From Bog-473 sp035483935 (GTDB taxonomy: Bacteria > Actinomycetota > Acidimicrobiia > Acidimicrobiales > RAAP-2): a stretch of DNA of 24,304 bases. Position 1 is the first letter of the stretch, and each line of letters opens with the position of its first letter. Position numbers and translations under genes: made by a program. This document shows positions 1-9,436 of the stretch, piece after piece. Under the pieces are notes generated by a model. That model had not been told where the DNA came from. It did no database searches and saw nothing but the letters and a program-made list of their open reading frames with translations. Location: the NCBI GenBank assembly GCA_035483935.1, contig DATHPK010000050.1, positions 1-24,304 of the forward strand. Direction: 5' to 3'.

Positions 1-600
1 AAGGCCTACGGCGGCCTGAGTCTCGATCCCACGGCGACACAGATCTCGGCCATCATCGGCAACAACCGCGGGACCGGCTACTGGCTGCTCGATCCGCAGG
101 CGTGGCAGTACAGCTTCTCGACCGCGACGCCCGAACCCGAGTTCCCGGGGTCGGCCGCGATCGCGGCGGCGGTGGCGAGCCAGATCGAGCCGGACCCGGA
201 CACCCAGGGCTCCTACTGCAACCCGTACGGGCCGTGCGAGGAATGGTGCGCGTTGTTCGCGACCTGGGCCTGGGAGCAGGCCGGCATCGGCATCCCCCGC
301 TATGCCTTCACCGGCGACATCTGGAGCTGGGCCGCCGCCAACGGGGCCGTCCTGCCCCCCACCGCCATGCCCGCGGTCGGTGATGAGGTGCTGTACGGGA
401 CGGGGCCCCAGAGCACGTACACCTCGGTGCACGTGGGGATCGTGACGCAGGTCTGGCCCGACGGGGCCATCATGACCGTCGGCGGGGACTCGGGCCCGGG
501 TCGCGACGGCTATCTGTCGGTCGCGCTCGACGGTCCCTTCCTGCCCTGGGACTCGGACAACTACAACGGCACGCCGATCTACGCCTTCGCCCAGCCGTAG
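1..600 (+). CDS. Secreted CHAP-domain cell-wall hydrolase, C-terminal part (5' partial)
   Basis: The frame is open from base 1 to the stop at 598-600, so the gene begins upstream of the window. The last ~130 residues look like a CHAP cysteine amidase/endopeptidase, a family that cuts peptidoglycan peptides outside the cell. The likely catalytic Cys is codon 247-249 in EEWCALFATW, and the likely His is codon 430-432 in VHVGIV. The usual third residue (Glu/Asn/Asp) may be the Asp in VGGDSG. Ahead of the CHAP domain is the end of a GTGYWLLD module, the same repeat type as in the large protein at 5629-9375, so the missing N-terminus probably holds more repeats and a signal peptide. NlpC/P60 is a less likely alternative, because the WCALF and HVGIV spacing fits CHAP better. 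Confidence 0.75.
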   Translation, partial: KAYGGLSLDPTATQISAIIGNNRGTGYWLLDPQAWQYSFSTATPEPEFPGSAAIAAAVASQIEPDPDTQGSYCNPYGPCEEWCALFATWAWEQAGIGIPRYAFTGDIWSWAAANGAVLPPTAMPAVGDEVLYGTGPQSTYTSVHVGIVTQVWPDGAIMTVGGDSGPGRDGYLSVALDGPFLPWDSDNYNGTPIYAFAQP

Positions 601-651
601 GCGCACCCGGCCCGCGTTGCCTTAGGCTCGTCGTCGGAGGAGGTTGTCACC

Positions 652-873
652 GTGCCCGTCTACGACTATCGCTGCTCGACCTGCCACGCCGTCTTCGACG
701 AGCGCCGCGCCATGGGCGACGCCGACGCGCCGGCCACGTGTCCCGACGGCCACGTCGGGGCGCGCCGCCTCTTTCCCGTGTTCGCCACCACCGGTCGCGC
801 CACCGAGCCCGCCGGTGGGATGTGCGGTGCACCCGTCGCCGGCGGCTGCGGCGCCGGCTGCGCCTGCTGCTGA
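652..873 (+). CDS. FmdB-type zinc ribbon protein with Cys-rich tail
   Basis: This is a 73-residue protein starting at GTG 652, with a strong Shine-Dalgarno GGAGGAGG at 636-643. The N-terminus MPVYDYRCSTC is typical of the FmdB putative regulatory family (CxxC_CxxC_SSSS zinc ribbon). The first metal pair is Cys8/Cys11. The second is Cys30 plus either no partner or His34 (CPDGH), where the family normally has CxxC. The C-terminus is unusually rich in Gly and Cys (GGCGAGCACC), giving possible extra metal ligands. The biological role of the family is not established. It ends 11 nt before the next gene and is probably co-transcribed with it. Confidence 0.8.
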   Translation: MPVYDYRCSTCHAVFDERRAMGDADAPATCPDGHVGARRLFPVFATTGRATEPAGGMCGAPVAGGCGAGCACC

Positions 874-884
874 GCGCGCGCGTC

Positions 885-1988
885 ATGTCGCTTAGCTCGT
901 GGGACGACTACCCGGTCCACCAGACGTCCGAATTCATCGCGCACCCCGCCACCAGCGATCGCAACTTCTATGACCGCTACTACTTCAACATGCACCCCTG
1001 CGACGACGACTGGTTCGCCATCTTCGGGATGGGCCAGTACCCCAATCTCGGGGTCGTCGACGCGTTCATCGACGTGCGGTTGGGGGGCTCGCAGCACATC
1101 GTGCGATCCTCGGCGCCCCTGCGGGACCGGGGTGACATCTCCGTCGGGCCGTTCCGGATCGAGGTGCTCGAGCCGCTCCGCAAGCTGCGCGTGGTCGTCG
1201 AGCCGACCGAGGACCGGGTCGCGATGGACGTCACGTGGGAGGGCCACATCCCCGCGGTCGAGGAGCCCCGTCAGTACCTGCGTTCCAAGGGCAGGGTGCT
1301 CTTCGACACCCAGCGCCTGGCCCAGACGGGATTCTGGTCGGGGACCCTGTCGGCCGGCGGCAACGACCTCGCGGTGACGCCCGACCGCTGCTGGGGCACC
1401 CGCGACCGCTCCTGGGGCGTGCGGCCCGTCGGCGAGCCCGAGAGCGACGGCATCCGCCAGGGCGAGATGGTGCTCGGCGGGATGTGGAACTACTTCCCGA
1501 TGCAGTTCGACGACCACGCCATCATGTACATCTGCCACGAGCGCGACGACGGGGAGCGTCCGCTGGTCCAGTCTGAGCGGGTGTGGGCCGACCCGGCCAA
1601 GGGGGTCGAGGACCTGGGCCGATCGGAGCACGAGCACCACCTGATCCCCGGCACCCGCATCATCGAGCGCTCGGTCGTGCGCTTCCCCGAAGCGGGGATC
1701 GAGATCTCCTGCCGCTCGATCCTGCCCAACTTCGTCTCCGTCGGCACCGGCTACGGCATCGACGCCGACTGGCGTCACGGCATGTACCACGGGCCCGAGA
1801 CCGTGACCCAGGGCCTCGTCCTGTCGGTCGAGGAGATCAAGGGTCTGGCCCAGTACGGCATCGTCGACCACGTCGCGGAGTTCTCCTACGACGGCAAGGT
1901 CGGCTACGGGCTGCTCGAGCACGGGTTCTTCGGCCCGTACCGGCACTACGGCCTCATGGACGGGGCCATGGGCGCGCCCGAGGGTTAG
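885..1988 (+). CDS. CrtC/AttH-like (lipocalin-fold) protein of unknown function
   Basis: The protein has 367 residues if started at ATG 885 (MSLSSWDDYPVHQ). The same frame is open back to 738, but that stretch is Arg-rich and overlaps the FmdB gene out of frame, so it is not coding. The N-terminal WDDYPVHQTSEF followed by SDRNFYDRYYFN, and the central CWGTRDRSWGVRP, resemble proteins of actinobacteria annotated as CrtC/AttH-like or DUF7064/DUF7065. These are beta-rich, lipocalin-like and often sit near lipid or steroid metabolism genes. No signal peptide or membrane segment is visible, so it is probably cytosolic. The reaction, if any, is unknown, and the family assignment is from memory of motifs. 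No good ribosome binding site precedes 885; coupling to the FmdB gene is likely. Confidence 0.6.
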   Translation: MSLSSWDDYPVHQTSEFIAHPATSDRNFYDRYYFNMHPCDDDWFAIFGMGQYPNLGVVDAFIDVRLGGSQHIVRSSAPLRDRGDISVGPFRIEVLEPLRKLRVVVEPTEDRVAMDVTWEGHIPAVEEPRQYLRSKGRVLFDTQRLAQTGFWSGTLSAGGNDLAVTPDRCWGTRDRSWGVRPVGEPESDGIRQGEMVLGGMWNYFPMQFDDHAIMYICHERDDGERPLVQSERVWADPAKGVEDLGRSEHEHHLIPGTRIIERSVVRFPEAGIEISCRSILPNFVSVGTGYGIDADWRHGMYHGPETVTQGLVLSVEEIKGLAQYGIVDHVAEFSYDGKVGYGLLEHGFFGPYRHYGLMDGAMGAPEG

Positions 1989-1999
1989 ACGCGGCGCGC

Positions 2000-2033
2000 G
2001 CCCCCGTTCGCCGGGATGGCCGGCGACGGGGGC
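2000..2033. terminator. Strong hairpin between CrtC-like gene and argS
   Basis: The arms at 2000-2014 and 2020-2033 pair over 14 bp with one bulged T and a 5-nt loop (GATGG). It lies 11 nt after the stop codon at 1988. No T-tract follows, as is common for actinobacterial hairpin terminators. It lies upstream of the preferred argS start, so an argS attenuator is a second possibility. Confidence 0.6.
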
Positions 2034-2048
2034 ATGCGAAGATGGGGG

Positions 2049-3772
<1,724 letters not shown>

Positions 3773-3776
<4 letters not shown>

Positions 3777-3801
3777 CCCGGGCGGGTGCGGACCCTATCC
3801 T
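3773..3801 (+). promoter_or_regulatory. Candidate promoter of the dehydrogenase-hydrolase unit
   Basis: GTGACC at 3773-3778 and TATCCT at 3796-3801 are separated by 17 bp. The -35 box overlaps the argS stop codon. Transcription would start near 3808, ahead of the AAGGAG ribosome site at 3825-3830. Confidence 0.45.
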
Positions 3802-3838
3802 CTGGCCCGCACAACACGACCCTCAAGGAGCGGCAGAG

Positions 3839-4615
3839 ATGGATCTCAACGGCACGTCGGCAATCGTCACGGGAGGCGCATCCGGGCTGGGCGAGGCCAC
3901 GGCACGACTCCTGGCCGGGCGCGGCGTGCACGTCGTCGTGGCCGACCTCCAGGCGGACAAGGGAGAGCCGCTCGCCAAGGAGCTGGGCGGCCTCTTCGTG
4001 CAGACCGACGTCACGAACACCGAGCAGGTCATCGCCGCCGTCGAGGCGGCCGTCGAGATGGCGCCCCTCAAGTCGCTCGTCAACTGTGCCGGCATCGGCT
4101 GGGCCACCCGCACCATCGGCAAGGACGGGGACTACGCGTCGGCCCACGACCTCGACCTGTACCGGCGGGTGATCGAGATCAACCTCATCGGCACGTTCAA
4201 CTGCGTCCGCCTGGCGGCGACCAAGATGAGCCTGAACGAGCCCGACGCCGACGGTGCCCGCGGCGCCATCGTCAACACGTCGTCGGTGGCGGGAGAGGAC
4301 GGCCAGATCGGTCAGGCCGCCTACTCGTCGTCGAAGGGCGGCGTGATCGGCATGACCCTGCCCGTCGCCCGTGACCTCGCCGTCGTGGGGATCCGGGTGA
4401 ACACGATCCTCCCGGGGCTGATCGACACACCGATCTACGGCGCGGGCGAGGGCTCCGAAGCCTTCAAGGGAAAGCTGGCGCAGGACGTCCTCTTCCCGCA
4501 CCGCCTCGGCTATCCGAGCGAGTTCGCAACCCTCGCCGTTGAGCTGCTGAGCAATTCGTACATGAACGCGGAATCGATCCGGCTCGACGCCGGGATCCGG
4601 ATGCAGCCCAAGTAG
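3839..4615 (+). CDS. NAD-dependent short-chain dehydrogenase (HSD10/3-hydroxyacyl-CoA dehydrogenase-like)
   Basis: This is a 258-residue classical SDR. The Rossmann motif TGGASGLG is at residues 11-18. Asp36 at the end of the second strand (VVVADL) predicts NAD(H) rather than NADP(H). NCAG is at 82-85, and the catalytic set is Ser149, Tyr162 and Lys166 (YSSSK). The pattern resembles type-10 17-beta-hydroxysteroid / 3-hydroxyacyl-CoA dehydrogenases, so oxidation of a hydroxy group on an acyl-CoA or steroid is likely, but the substrate is not determined. It starts at ATG 3839 with AAGGAG at 3825-3830. The hydrolase gene follows after 25 nt, so the two probably form an operon. Confidence 0.88.
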   Translation: MDLNGTSAIVTGGASGLGEATARLLAGRGVHVVVADLQADKGEPLAKELGGLFVQTDVTNTEQVIAAVEAAVEMAPLKSLVNCAGIGWATRTIGKDGDYASAHDLDLYRRVIEINLIGTFNCVRLAATKMSLNEPDADGARGAIVNTSSVAGEDGQIGQAAYSSSKGGVIGMTLPVARDLAVVGIRVNTILPGLIDTPIYGAGEGSEAFKGKLAQDVLFPHRLGYPSEFATLAVELLSNSYMNAESIRLDAGIRMQPK

Positions 4616-4640
4616 GGATTGGGTGGGGGAGGAGAGGACG

Positions 4641-5597
4641 ATGATCGACCCGGAACTGGAGACGGTTCTCGACTTCATGCCGGTCATCGACCTCGACGAC
4701 CCGGTCGCCGCGCGCCGCGAGTTCGAAAAGCTGATCGTGGCGATGCGGACGACGCTGCCCGAGGAGGAGCTGCTCGACATCGAGGACCGGCTGATCCCGG
4801 GTTGGGAGGACGACCCCGAGGTGTCCGTGCGCGTCTACCGGCCGAAGGCGCTCGCAGCGGACCCGGGCACGACCGTGCCTGGGATCCTCCACATCCACGG
4901 CGGCGGCTTCGTGGTCGGAAGCGTCGAGTCCGAACACGCCGGCGCGGTCATGACGGCGGCGAACGCGGATGCGGTGCTCGTCTCGGTCGAATACCGACTG
5001 GCACCCGAGCACCCGTACCCCGCCGGGCTCCACGACTGTTACGCAGCGCTCTCCTATCTCCACGCGGAGGCGGGAGCGCTCGGCGTGGACCCGGCACGCA
5101 TCGCGCTGCTCGGCGCCAGCGCGGGCGGAGGGCTCGCGGCGGCCACGGCGCTCCTGGCCCGGGACCGTGGTGGTCCTCCGGTCTGCTTCCAGATGTTGCA
5201 CATTCCCGAGCTCGACGACCGGCTCGAGACGCCGTCGATGCTGCGCTTCGTCGATTCCCCGCTCTGGAACCGGCCGCTCGCCGTCAAGAGCTGGCAGTTC
5301 TACCTCGGCGAGCTGGCCGGGAGCGACGATGTCCCGGTCTATGCCGCCCCGGCGCGGGCGACCGACCTCTCCGGGCTCCCGCCCGCCTACGTCTCGACGG
5401 CGGAGAACGATCCGCTGCGCGATGAGGGCATCGCGTACGCATTGGGGATGCTCCGGGCCGGGGTGTCGGTCGAGTTGCACCAGTTCCCTGGCACGTTCCA
5501 CGGTTCCGCGCTCGTCACGGGGGCGGCCGTGTCGCGCCGGGCGGGCCACGAGGCTTCGGTCGTCCTCCGGCGCGCCCTCGGGGTGGTCGATACCTGA
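4641..5597 (+). CDS. Alpha/beta hydrolase, hormone-sensitive-lipase family esterase
   Basis: This 318-residue carboxylic-ester hydrolase of the alpha/beta-hydrolase-3 (HSL) family has no signal peptide and is probably cytosolic. The oxyanion-hole motif HGGGFVVG starts at His86. The nucleophile is Ser160 in GASAGGG, the acid is Asp257 in STAENDPLRDEG, and the base is His287 in FPGTFHGSA. YRLAPEHPYPAG is also diagnostic. ATG 4641 follows a purine-rich GGAGGAGAGG (4628-4637). An in-frame GTG at 4623 would add six residues but would lie upstream of that ribosome site. It is likely co-transcribed with the dehydrogenase, which suggests a role in breaking down an ester or lactone whose alcohol is then oxidised; that link is inference. 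Confidence 0.88.
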   Translation: MIDPELETVLDFMPVIDLDDPVAARREFEKLIVAMRTTLPEEELLDIEDRLIPGWEDDPEVSVRVYRPKALAADPGTTVPGILHIHGGGFVVGSVESEHAGAVMTAANADAVLVSVEYRLAPEHPYPAGLHDCYAALSYLHAEAGALGVDPARIALLGASAGGGLAAATALLARDRGGPPVCFQMLHIPELDDRLETPSMLRFVDSPLWNRPLAVKSWQFYLGELAGSDDVPVYAAPARATDLSGLPPAYVSTAENDPLRDEGIAYALGMLRAGVSVELHQFPGTFHGSALVTGAAVSRRAGHEASVVLRRALGVVDT

Positions 5598-5619
5598 GCG
5601 GCACCCATTGGGGTGTCGC
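5598..5619. terminator. Bidirectional hairpin terminator between convergent genes
   Basis: A 9-bp stem (one G-T pair) with a 4-nt loop ATTG starts directly after the hydrolase stop codon and ends 10 nt before the stop of the convergent peptidase gene. There is no T-tract. Confidence 0.6.
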
Positions 5620-5628
5620 GGCGGTCTG

Positions 5629-8600
5629 TTACCAGCCCGTCGCGGCGATGATCGAACCGTTGAGCGAGGTGCCGAGCATCGAGCCGTCGTTGGGCGCGTC
5701 GCCGTAGTTCGCGACGGCTCCGTTGGCCGCCGCCACCCAGTACCCGCCACCGTCGGCGGTCGTGAAGATCGCGCCGGCCGGGTTCAGTCCGCCCATCTGA
5801 CCGGCCGGGCTCCCGAAGTTCCCGGCGTCGCCGTAGCCGGCGATGTTCCCGTCGGCGAAGAGGATCCAGTACCCGTGTCCGTCGGGTGTGCGCACGGCCG
5901 AGGTCACCGGTGAGCTCCCGGGTCCCGGGGCCCCGAAATACGGGGCGTCACCGAAGGTGTAGACGTGGCCGCTCTGGGTCACGAGCCAGTAGCCGTTGCC
6001 GCTGGCGTCGGGCATGACGGCCACTGCCGCGCCCGTGCAGCCGCCGATCCCCGGGCAGCTGCCGGCGAAGCGCGCGTCGCCGAACGCGAAGACGCCGCCG
6101 TCCGAGGCGACCATGAAGTACCCGCCGCCGTCGGCCGAGGGCACCATCCCCACGATCGGCGCGGCGAGCGAGTTCGGCAGGCCCGAACCGGCCGGATGCA
6201 GCCCGAGCCCGGGGATCGACCCGTAGAAGCCGGCGTCGCCAAAGGCGAAGATCCCACCGTCGGACGCGTCGAGCCAGTACCCGCCGCGGTCGGCGGTGGG
6301 CACGATGCCCACGACGGGCCGCTGCAGGCGCAACGAGCCCGTCGAGCCGTAGAAATGCGCCGAGCCGAACGTGAAGATCCCGCCGTCCGAACCGACCAGC
6401 CAATACCCGTGGGTCGGTTGCGGTGGTGGGGGAGGCGGCGGGGGTGGACTGTCGACCGTGAGGGTTGCGCTGCCGCTCGAGCCCGAGAAGGTGCCATTGC
6501 CCGAATAGGTCCCGTTGATCGTGTCGCTCCCGACGGGGGCAGCAGCGGAACTGCAGGAACCGCCGCCGTTCGTCAGCGTCGCCGTACACAGCGTCATCGA
6601 TCCGGTCGAGAAGATGACCGAGCCGCTCGGGGAGGGCAATCCGGCACCGTTCTTCGTCACCGTGGCCGAGTAGGTGACCGAGGAGGCTTGCGTCACCGAG
6701 TTGGGGGCGGCACCGATCGTGGTCTGTGACGGGGCCTTGTCGACGACGAGGGACGTGGATCCGGTGGAGCCGGCGAACACGGCGTCGCCGGAGTACGTCC
6801 CGGTGATCGGGTCGGTGCCGATCGGGGCGGTCGCCACATTGCACGAGCCGCTCCCGTTCGACAACGGCGCCACACACAGCTCCGTCGACCCCGTCGAGAA
6901 CGTCACCGACCCGGTCGGAGTGGGGAATCCTATGGCGTTCGTCGTGACCGTTGCCGAGTACGTCACCATCGTTTGGAAGGTCGTCGGGCTCGGGCTCGCG
7001 CCGATCGCCGTTTGCGCCGCCTGCTCGACGACGAGTGTTGTCGACCCGGTCGAACCCGTGAAATTCGTGTCTCCGGAGTACGTCCCCAAGATCGTGTCGG
7101 TACCCGCCGGGGCGGCTGAGGAATTGCACGAACCGCTGCCGTTCGACAACGTCGCCGTGCAGAGCGTCGTTGGTCCCGACCCCGTGGTGAAAGTGACCGA
7201 GCCGGTCGGGACGGGCAATCCCGCGCCACTCGCCGTCACGGTTGCCGAGTAGGTGACCGGGGCATCGAGCGCCACCGGGCTCGGGATCGCACCGACGGAC
7301 GTCTGTGACGCCGCCGGGTTGACGACGAGGTTCGTCGACCCGTTCGAGCCCGCGAAATCGCTGTCGCCGGAGTACGACCCCGAAATGGTGTCGGTCCCGA
7401 CCGGTATCACAGCGGTGGAACCGCACGCACCGGCACCGCCGGACAACGTGGCGGTGCACAGTGTCGTCGCACCGGTCGTGAACGTGACCGATCCGGTCGG
7501 AGTGGGGAGCCCCGTGACGGTCGTCGTCACGGTTGCCGAGTAGGTGACCATGCCGCCGAGGCCCACCGGGTTGGGGCCGGCTCCGACCGCCGTCTGCGTC
7601 GGCGCCTTGTTGATGACGACGGACGTCGACCCTGTGGAGCCCACGAAGACGGCATCACCGGAATAGGTTCCCGAGATCGGGTCGGTGCCCGCCGGGGCGG
7701 CGGAGGAATTGCACGAACCACTGCCGCCGGACAGCGTCGCCGTGCACAGCGGCGTCGCTCCCGTCGAGAACGTGACCGACCCGGTCGGCGTGGGCAGGCC
7801 GCTGACGCTCGTCGTCACGGTTGCCGAGTAGGTGACCTGGCTGCCGATCGTCACCGGGCTCGGGCTGGCGGTGATCGCGGTTTGCGACGGCTCCTCGACG
7901 AGCAGTGTCGTCGACCCGGTCGAGCCCCCGAAGACGGAATCGCCGGAATACGCGCCCGAAACGGTGTCGGAGCCGACCGGCGCGGCGGTGGAGCTGCACG
8001 AACCGCTGCCGTTCGACAACGTCGCCGTGCAGAGTGTCGTCGACCCGGCCGAGAACGTCACCGACCCCGTCGGGGCGGGCAGACCCGTGGCCGTCGTCGT
8101 CACCGTCGTCGAGTAGGTGACCGAGGAGCCGTGCGCCACCGGGCTGGGGCTCACTCCGACCGAGGTCTGGGTCGGTGCCTTCACAACGAGGGACGTCGTG
8201 CCGGTCGAAGCCGACCCCGATCCCGAATAGGTCCCGAAGATGAGATCGGTGCCGATCGGGGCGGCGGAAGAAGTGCACGAACCGCCGCCGCTGATCAACG
8301 TCGCCGCGCACAGCGGCGTCGTTCCCGTGGAGAACGTGACCGATCCGCTCGGGCTCCCTCCGCTCACCGTCGCCGAGTAGAGGACCGAGGTGCCCGAGAT
8401 CACCGAGCCGGGGCTCGCGCTCACCACGGTGGTCGTCGACGGCGCGCCGTACGTCACGGTGAGGTCGGAAGCGCCCGGGATCGTCGGGTAGGCGATGGTG
8501 TGGTCCAAGGAGTTCACCATGCGGATGAGCGTCGGCGTGTTGCCGGCTGGATCCGGAGTCGCGTAACCGAGGTTGGTGAAGTTCGCGGTGCCGAAGTTGG

Positions 8601-9375
8601 CAAGGGGGTACTGCGGATTCGTCCCCGTCATCTCCTGGATCCATTCGGCCGAGTCCGCGGGGCCGCTGTAAGCGAAGTCCTGGGAAAAACTCTCGCTCCG
8701 TGTGTGGTCGGTGATGTCGATCGTCCATGTGTTCGGCGGGGTCGGGTCCTGGAAGACGGCAGCGGACATCTGATCGCCGGCACCGACGACGAAAATCGGA
8801 GTCTCGGGTGCAGGGAGGATCTCCCACCACGCGTAGTAACTCGTGGTTCCTTCGACCGTGTCTTCTTCCGTCCCGGTCTGAATGAGGTCGCTGTTGCTGT
8901 AACCGTCGATGCCGATCCAGGACGACGCAACCTCCTGCGACACCGATGCCTGGACGGTGGGGACGGTCCACGAGGCGCTGACCCCTGTGTAGGTTGCACC
9001 GGTCTCCGCGAGGCCGGCCCAATTGAGCGAACTGACGTCGGCGAATTGCGCACCCGAGCCTTCAAAGCTCTGGCCCGATCCGGACAGCAGGTGTTTGTAA
9101 CCCGGACCGGCCCCGAGCGTGGAGTCGCGAGCTCCCGGCGCCCAAATCATCGGCGCGTTGCTGTGTGCGTCCTTGAGGTGTGCAGGCGCCGACACCCGTT
9201 GGGCACCAACTCCAATGGCCGTTGCGCCCGAGACCAGGCCGCCCAAGATCAGGCCACCCGTGACCAGGGCGGCGACGACCAGCGGGCACGTGGTTCGCCT
9301 TACTCCGGTCAACTGCGAACGACCCCCGATCCAACCGCCTCTGCACCCAATCGTAACCAGGGATTTCTCGGCCAT
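5629..9375 (-). CDS. Secreted glutamic peptidase (eqolisin/G1) with seven Ig-like repeats and six GYW repeats
   Basis: The protein has 1248 residues from ATG 9375. A hydrophobic stretch after RRTTCPLVV acts as signal peptide or anchor. Residues ~116-309 match the G1 (eqolisin) family: NWAG, SSWIGIDG, then the catalytic pair Gln166 (LIQTG) and Glu244 (SAEWIQE), 78 apart, close to the 83 of scytalidoglutamic peptidase. These enzymes cut proteins outside the cell at acid pH. Seven ~95-residue Ig-like (Big_3_5-like) repeats follow (~310-972), most with the paired cysteines of LCTATLS..GSC. Then come a run of nine prolines and six GYW/FGDA modules (~988-1248), probably for binding or a propeller. 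There is no LPxTG or C-terminal membrane anchor. TTG 9447 and ATG 9438 are in frame upstream but overlap the divergent DUF2461 gene. Confidence 0.85.
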   Translation of the reverse strand: MAEKSLVTIGCRGGWIGGRSQLTGVRRTTCPLVVAALVTGGLILGGLVSGATAIGVGAQRVSAPAHLKDAHSNAPMIWAPGARDSTLGAGPGYKHLLSGSGQSFEGSGAQFADVSSLNWAGLAETGATYTGVSASWTVPTVQASVSQEVASSWIGIDGYSNSDLIQTGTEEDTVEGTTSYYAWWEILPAPETPIFVVGAGDQMSAAVFQDPTPPNTWTIDITDHTRSESFSQDFAYSGPADSAEWIQEMTGTNPQYPLANFGTANFTNLGYATPDPAGNTPTLIRMVNSLDHTIAYPTIPGASDLTVTYGAPSTTTVVSASPGSVISGTSVLYSATVSGGSPSGSVTFSTGTTPLCAATLISGGGSCTSSAAPIGTDLIFGTYSGSGSASTGTTSLVVKAPTQTSVGVSPSPVAHGSSVTYSTTVTTTATGLPAPTGSVTFSAGSTTLCTATLSNGSGSCSSTAAPVGSDTVSGAYSGDSVFGGSTGSTTLLVEEPSQTAITASPSPVTIGSQVTYSATVTTSVSGLPTPTGSVTFSTGATPLCTATLSGGSGSCNSSAAPAGTDPISGTYSGDAVFVGSTGSTSVVINKAPTQTAVGAGPNPVGLGGMVTYSATVTTTVTGLPTPTGSVTFTTGATTLCTATLSGGAGACGSTAVIPVGTDTISGSYSGDSDFAGSNGSTNLVVNPAASQTSVGAIPSPVALDAPVTYSATVTASGAGLPVPTGSVTFTTGSGPTTLCTATLSNGSGSCNSSAAPAGTDTILGTYSGDTNFTGSTGSTTLVVEQAAQTAIGASPSPTTFQTMVTYSATVTTNAIGFPTPTGSVTFSTGSTELCVAPLSNGSGSCNVATAPIGTDPITGTYSGDAVFAGSTGSTSLVVDKAPSQTTIGAAPNSVTQASSVTYSATVTKNGAGLPSPSGSVIFSTGSMTLCTATLTNGGGSCSSAAAPVGSDTINGTYSGNGTFSGSSGSATLTVDSPPPPPPPPPQPTHGYWLVGSDGGIFTFGSAHFYGSTGSLRLQRPVVGIVPTADRGGYWLDASDGGIFAFGDAGFYGSIPGLGLHPAGSGLPNSLAAPIVGMVPSADGGGYFMVASDGGVFAFGDARFAGSCPGIGGCTGAAVAVMPDASGNGYWLVTQSGHVYTFGDAPYFGAPGPGSSPVTSAVRTPDGHGYWILFADGNIAGYGDAGNFGSPAGQMGGLNPAGAIFTTADGGGYWVAAANGAVANYGDAPNDGSMLGTSLNGSIIAATGW
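5632..6416 (-). repeat. Six GYW...FGDA protein repeats in the C-terminus of the G1 protein
   Basis: Each unit has the pattern (G)YW(L/V)..xDGGxFxFGDAxFxGS followed by a variable loop and a strand such as VVGIVPTAD. Six GYW/GYF cores are visible. The first unit lacks the leading strand, while the C-terminus ends with an extra one (GSIIAATGW), as expected for ring closure. The core of the last unit is degenerate (ANGAVANYGDA). Confidence 0.8.
6453..8440 (-). repeat. Seven tandem Ig-like coding repeats
   Basis: Units of about 285-290 bp encode PTGSVTFSTG, LCTATLS.GSGSC and GTYSGD blocks. The DNA itself is strongly conserved: an identical 40-bp segment is found at 7125-7164 and 7995-8034, exactly 870 bp (three units) apart. 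Confidence 0.85.
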
Positions 9376-9436
9376 GAGAGCACCCGGGTTGAGGGTTCCG
9401 TAACCTCCTGTTCGGAAAAAGGACGGGTCGGACGAC

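Noticed and set aside
738..884. N-terminal extension of the CrtC-like protein
   Set aside because: The stretch is Arg-rich and overlaps the FmdB gene in another frame.
666..1946. 426-codon open frame on the - strand
   Set aside because: It is antisense to the FmdB and CrtC-like genes, with the low-complexity Val/Asp/His composition of a shadow frame.
6674..7543. Two + strand open frames inside the Ig repeats
   Set aside because: They are reverse-strand images of the repeated coding units, ending at the same repeated position.
6453..8440. Regular repeats that might suggest a CRISPR array or satellite
   Set aside because: The period is about 290 bp and the repeats are in frame with Ig-like protein units; there are no short identical repeats with unique spacers.
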